From positions 1 through 29,326 of the forward strand of contig DVNG01000002.1 of NCBI GenBank assembly GCA_018714545.1: a DNA stretch of 29,326 nt, in the 5' to 3' direction. Both the position numbers and the translations under genes were made by a program. Source of the stretch: Limousia pullorum (GTDB taxonomy: Bacteria; Bacillota; Clostridia; Oscillospirales; Acutalibacteraceae). This document shows positions 1 to 8,415 of the stretch, one piece after another (positions within the stretch are counted from its first letter, which is position 1; the number at the start of each line of letters is the position of its first letter). The notes beneath the pieces are model-generated. The model worked only from the letters and a program-made list of their open reading frames with translations. It did not search any database and had not been told where the DNA came from.

Positions 1-2
1 TT

Positions 3-1529
3 TTGCTTTTGTCAGCTATGCCCGCATACTCACTTGCGGCTGAGGGAGAAGTGGATGTAAATGCTGAAAATTTCCCGGATGAGGCTTTCAGAAGCTATGT
101 TTCCGAAAACATTGACAAAGACCAAAACGGAAGTCTTTCTCAGGACGAGATAAATCTGGTGTTTTTCCTGAATGTAGGAAATATGGGGATATCTGATTTA
201 ACCGGTATTGAATATTTTACAAAACTTATATCTCTCAACTGTAACAATAACAATATTACAAGCCTGGATTTAAGTAAAAATACTGCGCTTTTGGGACTTC
301 TTTGCCAATATAATAAGCTTACAGAGCTTGATTTAAGCCAAAATCCCAAGATGGAAGCAGTTACCGCCAATGATAATGAAATTGAAAATATCAAATTCAA
401 CGAAAATGCTCCTATAGAGAATATAGAGTTGATGAACAACAAGCTGACATCTATTGAGATAGTAAACGCTGACAAACTTGAGTTTTTATCATTAGACAGC
501 AATAATCTCGAAAGCTTAAATCTTGAGGGCTGTGTTAATTTGACAAAGCTGTATTGCAGAAATAATCAGCTCACTTCTCTGGATTTAAGCGACTGCAATA
601 AGCTTGATTTTTTCAACTGCACTAACAATAAGCTTACAGAATTAAATATGGGTTCAAGCCAGGTTCTCACCAATTTCCTTTGTGACAAGAACCAGCTTAC
701 TTCTCTGGATTTAAGCAAAAATACAGGCTTAGTGAGCGTAATGTGCAAGAATAATAATCTCACAAATCTTAATGTAAACAATCTTGACAAGCTTACAGAT
801 TTGGATTGCAGAAGCAATCAGCTTTCCTCTCTTGATTTAAGCGACAACACTGCGCTGTCCTATCTAAACTGCAATGACAATAAGCTTTCAAATATTGATT
901 TAAGTAAAAACAAAAATATGGAAAGCTTATATTGCATGAATAATAGTCTTATAGATATTGATGTGACAAATAATACAAATTTAATAGATTTCTATTGTGA
1001 TAAAAATAAGATTACAAGTCTTGATGTAAGTAATAGTATAAAATTGGAAGACCTTTCCTGCACTTTAAATAACATTACAAGCCTTGACTTAAGCAAAAAT
1101 ACAGCCCTGAAGTCATTGTCCAGCTACGGAAATCAGTATACAATAGAGATTGTAAACGGAAAATTTGACCTTACAACTCTCCCGGGAAACTTTGACGTTT
1201 CAAAGGCAAGCGATTGGTACGGCGGCTCTGTAGAGGGAAATATTTTAACCGTAAGGGACGGCATCTCAAATGTTGACTACAACTATGATTTCGGCAACGG
1301 AAAATCAGATTCATTTACTTTGAAAGTAGTAAGAAAAGATGATGTTGTAGAGGGCGACGTTAATATGGACGGAGTAATGAATATCAACGACGCAACTGCT
1401 ATTCAGATGTATCTTGCAGGAATTTTTCTCGAGAAATTTAATGCAGACGCCGCAGATATAAACAACGACGGAGATATTTCAATTTTGGATGCAACAGCAT
1501 TGCAGATAAAGTTATCTGAAAGTAACTGA
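3..1529 (+). CDS. Secreted leucine-rich-repeat protein with C-terminal dockerin (5' partial)
   Basis: The reading frame is open at the left edge and begins inside what looks like a signal peptide (hydrophobic stretch ending near Ala-Ala), so the true start lies outside the window. An EF-hand-like loop (DKDQNGSLSQDE, residues about 38-49) follows. Then come roughly fifteen short LRRs of about 21 residues with the pattern L-x-C-x-x-N-x-L-T-S-L-D-L-S, to about residue 375, and a small beta-rich segment. The last 60 residues are a type I dockerin with two calcium loops (DVNMDGVMNIND and DINNDGDISILD). Known of the family: dockerins bind cohesins on scaffoldins, and LRR domains usually bind proteins or glycans. 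Inferred: an exported, scaffold-attached binding protein without enzymatic activity. It ends before a strong terminator. The dockerin call is firm; the ligand is unknown. Confidence 0.88.
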   Translation: MLLSAMPAYSLAAEGEVDVNAENFPDEAFRSYVSENIDKDQNGSLSQDEINLVFFLNVGNMGISDLTGIEYFTKLISLNCNNNNITSLDLSKNTALLGLLCQYNKLTELDLSQNPKMEAVTANDNEIENIKFNENAPIENIELMNNKLTSIEIVNADKLEFLSLDSNNLESLNLEGCVNLTKLYCRNNQLTSLDLSDCNKLDFFNCTNNKLTELNMGSSQVLTNFLCDKNQLTSLDLSKNTGLVSVMCKNNNLTNLNVNNLDKLTDLDCRSNQLSSLDLSDNTALSYLNCNDNKLSNIDLSKNKNMESLYCMNNSLIDIDVTNNTNLIDFYCDKNKITSLDVSNSIKLEDLSCTLNNITSLDLSKNTALKSLSSYGNQYTIEIVNGKFDLTTLPGNFDVSKASDWYGGSVEGNILTVRDGISNVDYNYDFGNGKSDSFTLKVVRKDDVVEGDVNMDGVMNINDATAIQMYLAGIFLEKFNADAADINNDGDISILDATALQIKLSESN

Positions 1530-1545
1530 TTAACCTAATAATTAA

Positions 1546-1579
1546 CCCCACGCAATTTAATGCGTGGGGTTTCTTTTAT
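1546..1579 (+). terminator. Rho-independent terminator after the LRR-dockerin gene
   Basis: A perfect 9-bp stem (CCCCACGCA / TGCGTGGGG) with a 6-nt loop is followed by a T-rich tract. It sits between two convergent genes and overlaps the mutS2 stop codon, so it may also help end the opposite transcript. Confidence 0.9.
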
Positions 1580-3936
1580 TTCAGTTCTACTATTGTAACA
1601 CCGCTTTCGCCTTCGCCGAAAACGCCTAATCTGTAGGATTTTACGTATTTGTTTCTCTTTAAGTGCATTTGAATTTCTTTTCTAAGTACACCGGTTCCTT
1701 TTCCGTGTATTATGGTCAAGGTGTTTACATTTGAAAGAATGGCGGAGTCTATTGCGCTTTCAACCTCCATTATCGCCTCTATCGCCGTCATTCCTCTTAC
1801 GTCGATTTCCGTTGAAGCGTGGATATCAACATTTTTAGTGACGGTTCTTGGCTTTCTGGTTTGGGTTGTGGTGACTTTTGCTTCTTCTACAAGTCGCAGA
1901 TTGGAAAGCTTAACTCTGGTTTTGATGATTCCAGCCTGTACCTGTACGTTTCCGTTTTTATCAGGCAGTGACAGAACAGTTCCCTTTTTGTCTATATCGT
2001 AAATAAGAACTGTATCGCCCACTTTCAGAGGCCTTGGAAGAGTGTAGCCGCTGTTGTCGGCGGATTTTGCCACTGGGTCTGCATGGTCTTCCATGGACTT
2101 TATGCTCTTTTTGAGCTTTGCCTTGCTTTCGGCGTCTGCTGCGGATTTCTGCTTCTTGATTTTCTCGATTTCATCAAGGAGGGCGTAGGCTTCCGCTCTT
2201 GTTTTGGCGGTTATAGCCTGGGCTTCCGTTTTTGCTTTTTCGATTTCCTTTTCCGCCTGTTCCTGAATCAGCTTTCTTTCCTTTATTGCTTCTTCACGTT
2301 CACGGCGTGCCTGAGATTTCAGCCTGTCGGCTTCTTTCATCTTCTGCTCAAGAGTTTGACGGCGGTTTTCCAAAGTTTCAACAACTGTTTCAAACTCTCT
2401 GCTTTCCTCGGAAACAAGCTCTTTGGCACGTGCCACAATGTCTGCGTCAAGTCCCAGTCTTTTGGATATTGCAAAAGCGTTACTCTTTCCGGGAACGCCT
2501 ATTAAAAGCTTATATGTTGGTCTTAAAGTAGCCACGTCAAATTCACAGCAGCCGTTTTCAACGCCTCTTGTCTTTAATGCGTAGGCTTTAAGCTCAGCAT
2601 AGTGGGTGGTTGCGGCGATTTTTGAACCGCAGAAACGAAGCTTTTCAAGAATTGAAATAGCAAGAGCTGCGCCCTCAACCGGGTCTGTTCCTGCTCCCAG
2701 CTCATCCACAAGACAAAGGCTTGAACGGTCGGCAACCTTGATTATGTCGATAATGTTTGTCATGTGGGCGGAGAATGTAGACAGGGATTGTTCAATGCTC
2801 TGTTCGTCGCCTATATCAACAAGAATTTTTTTGAAAACTGAAAGCTTGCTGTTTTCACGGCATGGGGTCATAAGTCCGCACATTGCCATAAGGGAGAGAA
2901 GTCCTATTGTTTTCAGTGAAACTGTTTTACCGCCGGTGTTTGGACCTGTGATAACAAGGGTGTCAAAGTCCTTTCCCAGAGAAATATCAGTTGGTACAAC
3001 CTTATCTTTGGCGATAAGGGGATGACGTGCGTTTTTCAAATCAATTATTCCACGGTCGTTAAGCTCCGGCACAACGGCGTTCATCTTGTAGCCTAAATTT
3101 GCCTTTGCAAAGATAAGGTTTAAATCAACCAAATTGTGGTAGCTTCCGGAAATGCTGTCCGCAAAACCTCCTGCAAGGGCGGAAAGCTCGAATAAAATTC
3201 TCTCGATTTCGTCGGCTTCCTTTCCCTGCAACACCTTTATATCGTTGTTTGCCTGAACAACGCCCATAGGCTCTATGAAGATTGTAGCGCCGCTGGATGA
3301 TGTGTCGTGAACAAGTCCCGGCACGTTTCCACGACATTCGGCTTTAACAGGTACAACAAATCTTCCGTCACGCTGGGTAACTATGAAATCCTGCAAGTAC
3401 TTTTGATAGGTACTGCTGTGGATTATTTTGTCGAGAATTTCTCTCGCCTTTGATGAAGCGGTTCTTATTTTTCTTCTTATATCATAAAGTGTTGAGGACG
3501 CGTTGTCGGCGATTTCCTCTTCTGACAAAATGCAGGTATTGATTTTGTCCTCCAAAAACTTGTTTGGAGAAAGTCCCTCAAAGCGGAAATCAAGACTTGT
3601 TTCTATTCCCGCAGACTTGCTTCTCCACTCTTTAAGGGAACGGATTATTCTCAGTGTTTCAGAGATTTTCAAAAGCTCTGAGGCGGTAAGACATCCGCCG
3701 GCTTCCGCTCTTCTCAAAGAGTTTGTGACGTTTTTAACTCCACCGAATGAGGGAGTGCCGAAACGTCCGATGAGTACATAGGCGTCGTCTGTTTCCTTTA
3801 ACAGTGCGGACGCTCTTTTCAAATTTGTTTCAGGTTCAAGCTGTTCTGCCAAAACTCTGCTGTCCTCGCAGGTGGTTTCATCAGCCAGCATTTTTAATAT
3901 TTTATCAAGCTCAAGGGCTTTATAATGTCTGTTCAT
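1576..3936 (-). CDS. mutS2: Endonuclease MutS2
   Basis: MutS2-family ATPase/nuclease of 786 aa, the usual length for this family. In bacteria it acts on branched DNA to suppress recombination, and in Bacillus it also rescues collided ribosomes. Visible features are the MutS core with Walker A TGPNTGGKT near residues 330-338, Walker B in LCLVDELGAGTDP near 410, a long charged coiled coil (about 500-630), and a C-terminal Smr domain with the IDVRGMTAIEA and HGKGTGVLR motifs. I chose the ATG at 3936 because AAAGAGG lies 5 nt upstream. A second in-frame ATG at 3957 forms an ATGA overlap with recO and would add seven residues. It is the last gene of the era-yqzL-recO-mutS2 unit, so it is probably translationally coupled to recO. 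Confidence 0.96.
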   Translation of the reverse strand: MNRHYKALELDKILKMLADETTCEDSRVLAEQLEPETNLKRASALLKETDDAYVLIGRFGTPSFGGVKNVTNSLRRAEAGGCLTASELLKISETLRIIRSLKEWRSKSAGIETSLDFRFEGLSPNKFLEDKINTCILSEEEIADNASSTLYDIRRKIRTASSKAREILDKIIHSSTYQKYLQDFIVTQRDGRFVVPVKAECRGNVPGLVHDTSSSGATIFIEPMGVVQANNDIKVLQGKEADEIERILFELSALAGGFADSISGSYHNLVDLNLIFAKANLGYKMNAVVPELNDRGIIDLKNARHPLIAKDKVVPTDISLGKDFDTLVITGPNTGGKTVSLKTIGLLSLMAMCGLMTPCRENSKLSVFKKILVDIGDEQSIEQSLSTFSAHMTNIIDIIKVADRSSLCLVDELGAGTDPVEGAALAISILEKLRFCGSKIAATTHYAELKAYALKTRGVENGCCEFDVATLRPTYKLLIGVPGKSNAFAISKRLGLDADIVARAKELVSEESREFETVVETLENRRQTLEQKMKEADRLKSQARREREEAIKERKLIQEQAEKEIEKAKTEAQAITAKTRAEAYALLDEIEKIKKQKSAADAESKAKLKKSIKSMEDHADPVAKSADNSGYTLPRPLKVGDTVLIYDIDKKGTVLSLPDKNGNVQVQAGIIKTRVKLSNLRLVEEAKVTTTQTRKPRTVTKNVDIHASTEIDVRGMTAIEAIMEVESAIDSAILSNVNTLTIIHGKGTGVLRKEIQMHLKRNKYVKSYRLGVFGEGESGVTIVELK

Positions 3937-3953
3937 ATTTTCCTCTTTATTTC

Positions 3954-4736
3954 TCATATTACTTTAGGCGGAGTTTTGGAGTATCCAGCCATAAATTTGT
4001 AAAAGGTCAAGGTTTGAAAATCCCTTTCAAGCATATAGCTCATAAACTGCTCGGTGGCTGTGTTCAGAAGAATAAGGCTTTCTTCCGGAAGATTAAAGGA
4101 AAAAAGCTTGCTTTCCTCGGTGTAAATTGTGTGCCTTAGTGCCCTTGTGACGCCTTTTCCTAAAAGTAATGCGTAAGGGAGCTTTTCCTGACTTATGCAC
4201 TTGTCGCAGGTCAATATGCCCTCTCTTGGTATAAAGTACATATTGTCGCTTTCATAACAGCCGCATCCGCTGCACATTGTAAGCTGCGGCTGATATCCTG
4301 CATAGCACATAAGGCGCATTTCCACACAGGCTTTTACAAGCAGAGGATGACGTTTGTTTTCGGAGAGAAGATACAGACCGTTTAAAATAACCTTGAGTTG
4401 ATTTTCCGCAGGCTGTCCATGGGGGCAGATGTGCATGGCGAGCTCACAAAAATACTGTGCCAGACACATGTTTTCTACGTTTCTGCGAAGCTTTGAAAAC
4501 ATATCTACAACCTTTGCTTCGTCAATTATAAATGTATCCTTGTTTTTTCCGCTGTACACCACAAGCTGTGAATAGCAGAGAAGCTGGGTTGCAGCACCTT
4601 TGGGACTTCTGATATTTTTTGCGCCTTTTACAAAAGCACGTATCAGACCCATGTCGGCTGTTACTGCGGTTACAAGTTTATCCTTTTCTCCTACTGTCTG
4701 TTCCTTTACTATCAGACCATGTGTGGTCAACCTCAT
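3954..4736 (-). CDS. recO: DNA repair protein RecO
   Basis: RecO of 260 aa helps load RecA on SSB-coated DNA in the RecFOR pathway. The N-terminal OB-fold is recognisable (MRLTTHGLIVKEQTVGEKDK...). A zinc-finger-like cluster (Cys155, Cys158, Cys160, Cys177, Cys180) follows, as in many Firmicutes RecO proteins. The start is supported by a GGAGG about 8 nt upstream. The first 59 nt overlap the end of the yqzL-like gene in another frame, and the stop overlaps a possible mutS2 start by 4 nt. This is the canonical Firmicutes position after era. Confidence 0.96.
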   Translation of the reverse strand: MRLTTHGLIVKEQTVGEKDKLVTAVTADMGLIRAFVKGAKNIRSPKGAATQLLCYSQLVVYSGKNKDTFIIDEAKVVDMFSKLRRNVENMCLAQYFCELAMHICPHGQPAENQLKVILNGLYLLSENKRHPLLVKACVEMRLMCYAGYQPQLTMCSGCGCYESDNMYFIPREGILTCDKCISQEKLPYALLLGKGVTRALRHTIYTEESKLFSFNLPEESLILLNTATEQFMSYMLERDFQTLTFYKFMAGYSKTPPKVI

Positions 4737-4863
4737 TTTTTGCCTCCGTTATACAGGAAATGGCATTTGAAAAATCCTTGTTTTCTTCTTTGCCTTTATA
4801 TGCCAGATAATCCAGCACACTTCCCGTATTCCAAAACCTTTCCCAGTTCTTATCCCGTGTCAT
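4678..4863 (-). CDS. yqzL: YqzL-family small protein
   Basis: A 61-aa protein whose N-terminal half (WERFWNTGSVLDYLAYKGKE) matches the short YqzL pattern: an aromatic residue, then TG-S/N-I/V-x-x-Y-L-x-x-K. YqzL lies between era and recO in Bacillus, the same place as here. A strong ribosome site, GAGGTGAT, precedes the ATG. The C-terminal third is charged, unlike the conserved part, and its last 59 nt overlap the start of recO in a different frame. Function is unknown in all organisms I know of. The call rests on a short motif plus position, so the family is likely but not certain. Confidence 0.72.
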   Translation of the reverse strand: MTRDKNWERFWNTGSVLDYLAYKGKEENKDFSNAISCITEAKNEVDHTWSDSKGTDSRRKG

Positions 4864-4882
4864 ATCATCACCTCGTGATATA

Positions 4883-4910
4883 ATTATACTTCACAGGTCA
4901 TGAGGATTAA
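4883..4910 (-). promoter_or_regulatory. Possible internal promoter before yqzL-recO
   Basis: On the minus strand, TTAATC is followed 16 nt later by a consensus TATAAT, placing a start about 10-15 nt before the yqzL ATG. The same short leader contains ATCAC-GAG-GTGAT, a 5-bp inverted repeat that includes the ribosome site. The -35 is weak. Confidence 0.35.
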
Positions 4911-4981
4911 GGGATTTATTTGTATTGGTTTTATTTACCTTATTGTTTTAAAAGCTTTTATTTTGTAATAAGGGTGATTTA

Positions 4982-5887
4982 TCAGTCAAAGTCGCTTTTG
5001 TCAAAGCCGAAGCTTTTCAAAAGTCCCTCACGGTTTCTCCAGTCCTCTTTTACCTTTACCCAGGTTTGGAGATTTACCTTGCAGTCAAAAAAGTTTTCCA
5101 TATCCTGTCTTGCCTGACTGCTGATTTTTTTAAGCATTGAACCGCCTTTACCGATGATTATACCCTTGTGGCTGTCCTTTTCGCAGTAGATTGTTGCGTC
5201 AACATCCATAATGTCGCTTCCGTCGTCACGGGTTCTCATTCTTTCAACTACAACAGCTGTGCCGTGGGGGATTTCTCTGTCTGTAAGGCGGAGAATTTTT
5301 TCTCTTATCATTTCTGCGGCAAGGTTTCTTTCAGACTGGTCTGTGAGAGCATCCTCCTCAAAGAAATGACCGCCCTCCATGGCAAAGCCCTTTAAAGCCT
5401 CTTTAAGCTCGTTTATTCCGTCGCCGTCATGGGCGGAAACAGGAACGATAGCCGCAAAGTCGTAAAGCTTTGAATACTTTAAAATCTGTGCCATCAAAAC
5501 CTCTTTGTTTTTAAGGGTGTCTATTTTGTTAATGGCTAAAATTGCCGGAAGGTCAAGTGACTTGAATTTTTCGATGAGCATAAGCTCTGTCTGTGTAGGT
5601 TCTCTGTCGGCCTCTGTCACAAGCAAGCAGGCGTCAACGCCGGAAACGGATTCGTTTACGGAGCGAACCATATATTTGCCCAAAGATGTTTTTGGCTTGT
5701 GCATACCCGGTGTGTCTATGAAAACAAGCTGGTCGTCACCCTCGGTGAGAACGCCCATTATTCTTGTTCTTGTGGTCTGGGGTTTATTTGAAACTATGGC
5801 AACCTTTTGTCCTATCATTGCGTTGAGGATTGAAGATTTTCCCACGTTTGGTCTTCCTACTATGGCTATAAATGCTGATTTCTGCAT
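4982..5887 (-). CDS. era: GTPase Era
   Basis: Era (301 aa) is a Ras-like GTPase that binds the 3' end of 16S rRNA during 30S assembly. Visible motifs are G1 GRPNVGKS (residues 11-18), the switch region with TTRTR, G3 DTPGMHKP, G4 NKID, and a C-terminal KH domain around IIIGKGGSMLKKI. The length is standard. The start has AAAGGA a few nt upstream. It heads the era-yqzL-recO-mutS2 unit. Many Firmicutes have cdd (cytidine deaminase) just before era; here that gene is absent and a terminator plus promoter take its place. Confidence 0.98.
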   Translation of the reverse strand: MQKSAFIAIVGRPNVGKSSILNAMIGQKVAIVSNKPQTTRTRIMGVLTEGDDQLVFIDTPGMHKPKTSLGKYMVRSVNESVSGVDACLLVTEADREPTQTELMLIEKFKSLDLPAILAINKIDTLKNKEVLMAQILKYSKLYDFAAIVPVSAHDGDGINELKEALKGFAMEGGHFFEEDALTDQSERNLAAEMIREKILRLTDREIPHGTAVVVERMRTRDDGSDIMDVDATIYCEKDSHKGIIIGKGGSMLKKISSQARQDMENFFDCKVNLQTWVKVKEDWRNREGLLKSFGFDKSDFD

Positions 5888-5938
5888 AATTAGTCCTTTC
5901 TTTATCTATATTTAATTTGTATTTTTGTTTTATGTATT

Positions 5939-5967
5939 ATTTTAAGATATATCATAGAAAAAATCAA
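5939..5967 (-). promoter_or_regulatory. Probable promoter of era
   Basis: On the minus strand, TTGATT and TAAAAT are separated by 17 nt, about 50 nt before the era start and directly after the dgkA terminator. Confidence 0.45.
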
Positions 5968-5968
5968 G

Positions 5969-6009
5969 AAAAAAGCTGTTTCCGCAAAAATGTAATGTGC
6001 AGAAACAGC
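5969..6009 (-). terminator. Rho-independent terminator after dgkA
   Basis: A 12-bp imperfect stem (GCTGTTTCTGCA with GCGGAAACAGC on the minus strand) is followed by TTTTTTC. It lies just past dgkA, so it separates phoH-ybeY-dgkA from era. Confidence 0.8.
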
Positions 6010-6042
6010 CTTTCTAAGGAGTTAGTTATATGAAAAAAATTG

Positions 6043-6543
6043 TCAACTGATTTTATCCCGCTTTTGAGCTATGTCCAAATTCTTATTTTTAAACAGTCTT
6101 GGAAAAAAGCATATAAACAAAAGGGAAACAACAACCGATAAAGCAAGGGGAATTATAAGCAGGGGATTGTCCGCAAAGTAAAAAATAATTCTTTTAAATG
6201 CTTCAATATCCCAGAAAAGGATAATTCCCGCAGCCGCAGCTCCTATTGATACCAGCAAAACTGCGCCGGAAGCGGCGTCTTTTACCGATTTTATCATGGG
6301 GTGATATTCCTTTGTGCAGTAGTCGCACAGTGTTTCGATGGCGGTGTTGAAAGCTTCTGCCGCCATAACAAGACAAATCACCGTAACCAGCAGCGCCCAT
6401 TTTGTCTTTGTCATGTCGTAGAAATTTGCAAAGACAAGAACATATACAGCTGCTACCAGGTGAAACCTCATGTGTCCCTCGTTTAAAAATGTATACAGTA
6501 TTCCTTCTGCCGAAACCGTAAAGCTTTTTAATTGCTTTTTCAT
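6043..6543 (-). CDS. dgkA: Diacylglycerol/undecaprenol kinase (DgkA family)
   Basis: Small integral-membrane lipid kinase, 166 aa. In Gram-positives this family mainly phosphorylates undecaprenol, recycling the carrier for cell-wall synthesis. The signature is intact: AEAFNTAIET followed by HPMIKSVKDAASGAVL, which holds the catalytic Glu and the Glu/Asp metal ligands. Three hydrophobic segments form the core. An extra C-terminal hydrophobic helix (about 125-148, ADNPLLIIPLALSVV) and a basic tail make it some 35 residues longer than the common form. It begins 15 nt after ybeY with no obvious Shine-Dalgarno, which suggests translational coupling. Confidence 0.93.
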   Translation of the reverse strand: MKKQLKSFTVSAEGILYTFLNEGHMRFHLVAAVYVLVFANFYDMTKTKWALLVTVICLVMAAEAFNTAIETLCDYCTKEYHPMIKSVKDAASGAVLLVSIGAAAAGIILFWDIEAFKRIIFYFADNPLLIIPLALSVVVSLLFICFFPRLFKNKNLDIAQKRDKIS

Positions 6544-6558
6544 TTCAGTGGGAATTTG

Positions 6559-7062
6559 TTAAGGCTCAATATAGCTGGAAGAGGCGGGAAGTCCCAGCTG
6601 CTCCATAACAAGCTCTTCTTTTTCTCTCATTCTAACACGCTCAAGATTGTTGTTCTCGTGGTCATAGCCGAGAAGATGCAGCATGCTGTGAGCGGTGAGA
6701 AATCCGACTTCTCTTTGCAGGCTGTGGCCGTATGCCTTTGCCTGTTCCTGAGCCTTTTCAATGGAGATAACAATATCGCCGAGAATTTTTGCACCTGTTT
6801 CCGGGTTTACGTCATAAACGCCGTTTTCGCCCATAGGAAAAGACAGAACGTCGGTTTCAATGTTTTTGTTTCTGTACTGAGCGTTATATTCTTTTATCTG
6901 CTCGTTGTTTACAAAGGTAACGCTTACTTCCACCGAGCCTTCAAACTTTTCCATTCTCAAAACTGCGTTGCAGCATCTGCGAATGAGCATTCTCAGTCCG
7001 GTGGGAATTTTAATGTCTTTTTGTTTGTTTGTGATGATAACTCTGATTTTATTGTCTGTCAT
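6559..7062 (-). CDS. ybeY: Endoribonuclease YbeY
   Basis: YbeY (167 aa) is a single-strand RNase needed for 16S rRNA 3'-end maturation and ribosome quality control. The zinc site HSMLHLLGYDHE (H-x3-H-x5-H) is complete, and the family motif ETDVLSFPM is present. The start at 7062 is preferred because the protein then begins directly with the conserved core (MTDNKIRVIITN); a longer frame would add 18 basic residues and run deep into phoH. It overlaps the end of phoH by 14 nt and is followed by dgkA, the usual order. Confidence 0.95.
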   Translation of the reverse strand: MTDNKIRVIITNKQKDIKIPTGLRMLIRRCCNAVLRMEKFEGSVEVSVTFVNNEQIKEYNAQYRNKNIETDVLSFPMGENGVYDVNPETGAKILGDIVISIEKAQEQAKAYGHSLQREVGFLTAHSMLHLLGYDHENNNLERVRMREKEELVMEQLGLPASSSYIEP

Positions 7063-8026
7063 TCCTTTTCCTTGCCTCCTCGTTTTTTTCGTATGCCTTG
7101 ATAATGTCCTGAACAAGCTTGTGTCTTACAACGTCTTTTTCGGAGAAGTTGCATCTTGCTATGTCGTCAACATTTCTCAGCACCCTTATACAGTCTTTAA
7201 GTCCGCTTCGCACACCGGACGGCAGGTCAATCTGGGTAATATCGCCGGTGATAACCATTTTGGAGTTGAATCCCAGTCTGGTTAAGAACATTTTCATTTG
7301 TTCCGGTGTTGTGTTCTGCGCTTCGTCAAGAATGATAAAGCTGTCATCAAGAGTTCTGCCCCTCATATATGCCAAAGGAGCTACTTCAATGTTTCCACGT
7401 TCAAAATACTTTTGATAACCCTCCGTGCCAAGCATATCAAAAAGGGCGTCGTACAAAGGTCTTAAATAGGGGTCAACCTTGCTTTGAAGGTCGCCGGGCA
7501 AAAATCCCAACTTTTCACCTGCTTCTACGGCAGGTCTTGTCAAAATAATTCGGTTTACCTCTTTTGCACGAAAAGCAGTAACTGCCATGGCAACGGCAAG
7601 GTAGGTTTTTCCTGTTCCGGCAGGGCCTACCCCGATGGTTATGGTGTTGTTTTTGATACAAGAGCAATAATTTTTCTGACCCATAGTTTTCGGCTTTATG
7701 GGTTTGCCCTTCGCTGTGATACAGATACAGTCACCGGCGAGTGTTTCGATTTTTTCGTCGCTTCCCTCGTTTACAAGGGACATGCAGTATCTGATATTCT
7801 GGTCGTTGAGGGCTTCGCCCTTATTTATAAAGGAAAGAAGACCGTCTATGACTTTGGCAGCTTTCATTACGTTTTCGGCATCTCCGGAAATTTTAAGTTC
7901 GCTGTCTCTGATTAAAACGGAAACATTATATTCCTTTTCGATGGTTTTTATGTTTTGGTCAAAGCTTCCGAAAAGGGCAACTGCTGTTTCCATTCTGTCG
8001 ATATTGATGATATGTTCCGTAAGCAA
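7049..8026 (-). CDS. phoH: PhoH-like ATPase
   Basis: PhoH-family NTPase, 325 aa, close to the Bacillus protein. Visible are an N-terminal KH-like segment, Walker A GPAGTGKT (residues 134-141), Walker B FIILDEAQN, and the motif GDITQIDLP. Its conserved pairing with ybeY points to RNA metabolism, but the reaction is poorly known. The start is a TTG with GGAG 4 nt upstream and an in-frame stop just before it; the next in-frame ATG, 11 codons on, has no ribosome site. It is the first gene of the phoH-ybeY-dgkA unit, with a good promoter upstream. Confidence 0.95.
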   Translation of the reverse strand: MLTEHIINIDRMETAVALFGSFDQNIKTIEKEYNVSVLIRDSELKISGDAENVMKAAKVIDGLLSFINKGEALNDQNIRYCMSLVNEGSDEKIETLAGDCICITAKGKPIKPKTMGQKNYCSCIKNNTITIGVGPAGTGKTYLAVAMAVTAFRAKEVNRIILTRPAVEAGEKLGFLPGDLQSKVDPYLRPLYDALFDMLGTEGYQKYFERGNIEVAPLAYMRGRTLDDSFIILDEAQNTTPEQMKMFLTRLGFNSKMVITGDITQIDLPSGVRSGLKDCIRVLRNVDDIARCNFSEKDVVRHKLVQDIIKAYEKNEEARKRNDRQ

Positions 8027-8069
8027 ACAACTCCATTACACAAGAATTTTAAACAGTTCTACAGGTTAA

Positions 8070-8098
8070 AGTATAGCACACTTGAAGGGTTCTGTCAG
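8070..8098 (-). promoter_or_regulatory. Promoter of phoH-ybeY-dgkA
   Basis: On the minus strand, CTGACA and TATACT are separated by exactly 17 nt, about 45 nt before the phoH start. The next 235 nt, up to the divergent ylxM promoter, hold nothing else I can recognise. Confidence 0.7.
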
Positions 8099-8333
8099 TA
8101 AAAAATGAAAAATTTTGTTTATAAAACATAAAATTCGTATATTAGCACAAAGTATTATGTTAAAAGTGTTGTTTTTGTTGTTTATTTTTGGTACTTGTTC
8201 TGATTTTGGTTATTTTCTTTTTTAACACTATGGTCAATGTGTAAAAAATTAAGCCTTGTTTAACAGAAGTTCCGTAAATTTGAATTTTTTTGTATATCAG
8301 GGATTATTATTGCTTAACAGTAAAGAAAAAAGC

Positions 8334-8362
8334 TTGACAAAGACACATAATCATAGTATAAT
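8334..8362 (+). promoter_or_regulatory. Consensus sigma-A promoter of the ylxM-ffh operon
   Basis: Perfect TTGACA and TATAAT with 17-nt spacing, about 50 nt before ylxM. This is among the strongest promoters in the window. Confidence 0.88.
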
Positions 8363-8415
8363 CTTCAAGGTGTAATGAAAAAAACTTTACAGCATGAAAA
8401 ACGGGAGGGCTTTTA

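Noticed and set aside
2083..2505. A 140-codon plus-strand frame opposite mutS2.
   Set aside because: It lies wholly antisense to a well-conserved gene, shows no family motif and has no ribosome site; it is a shadow of the coding bias.
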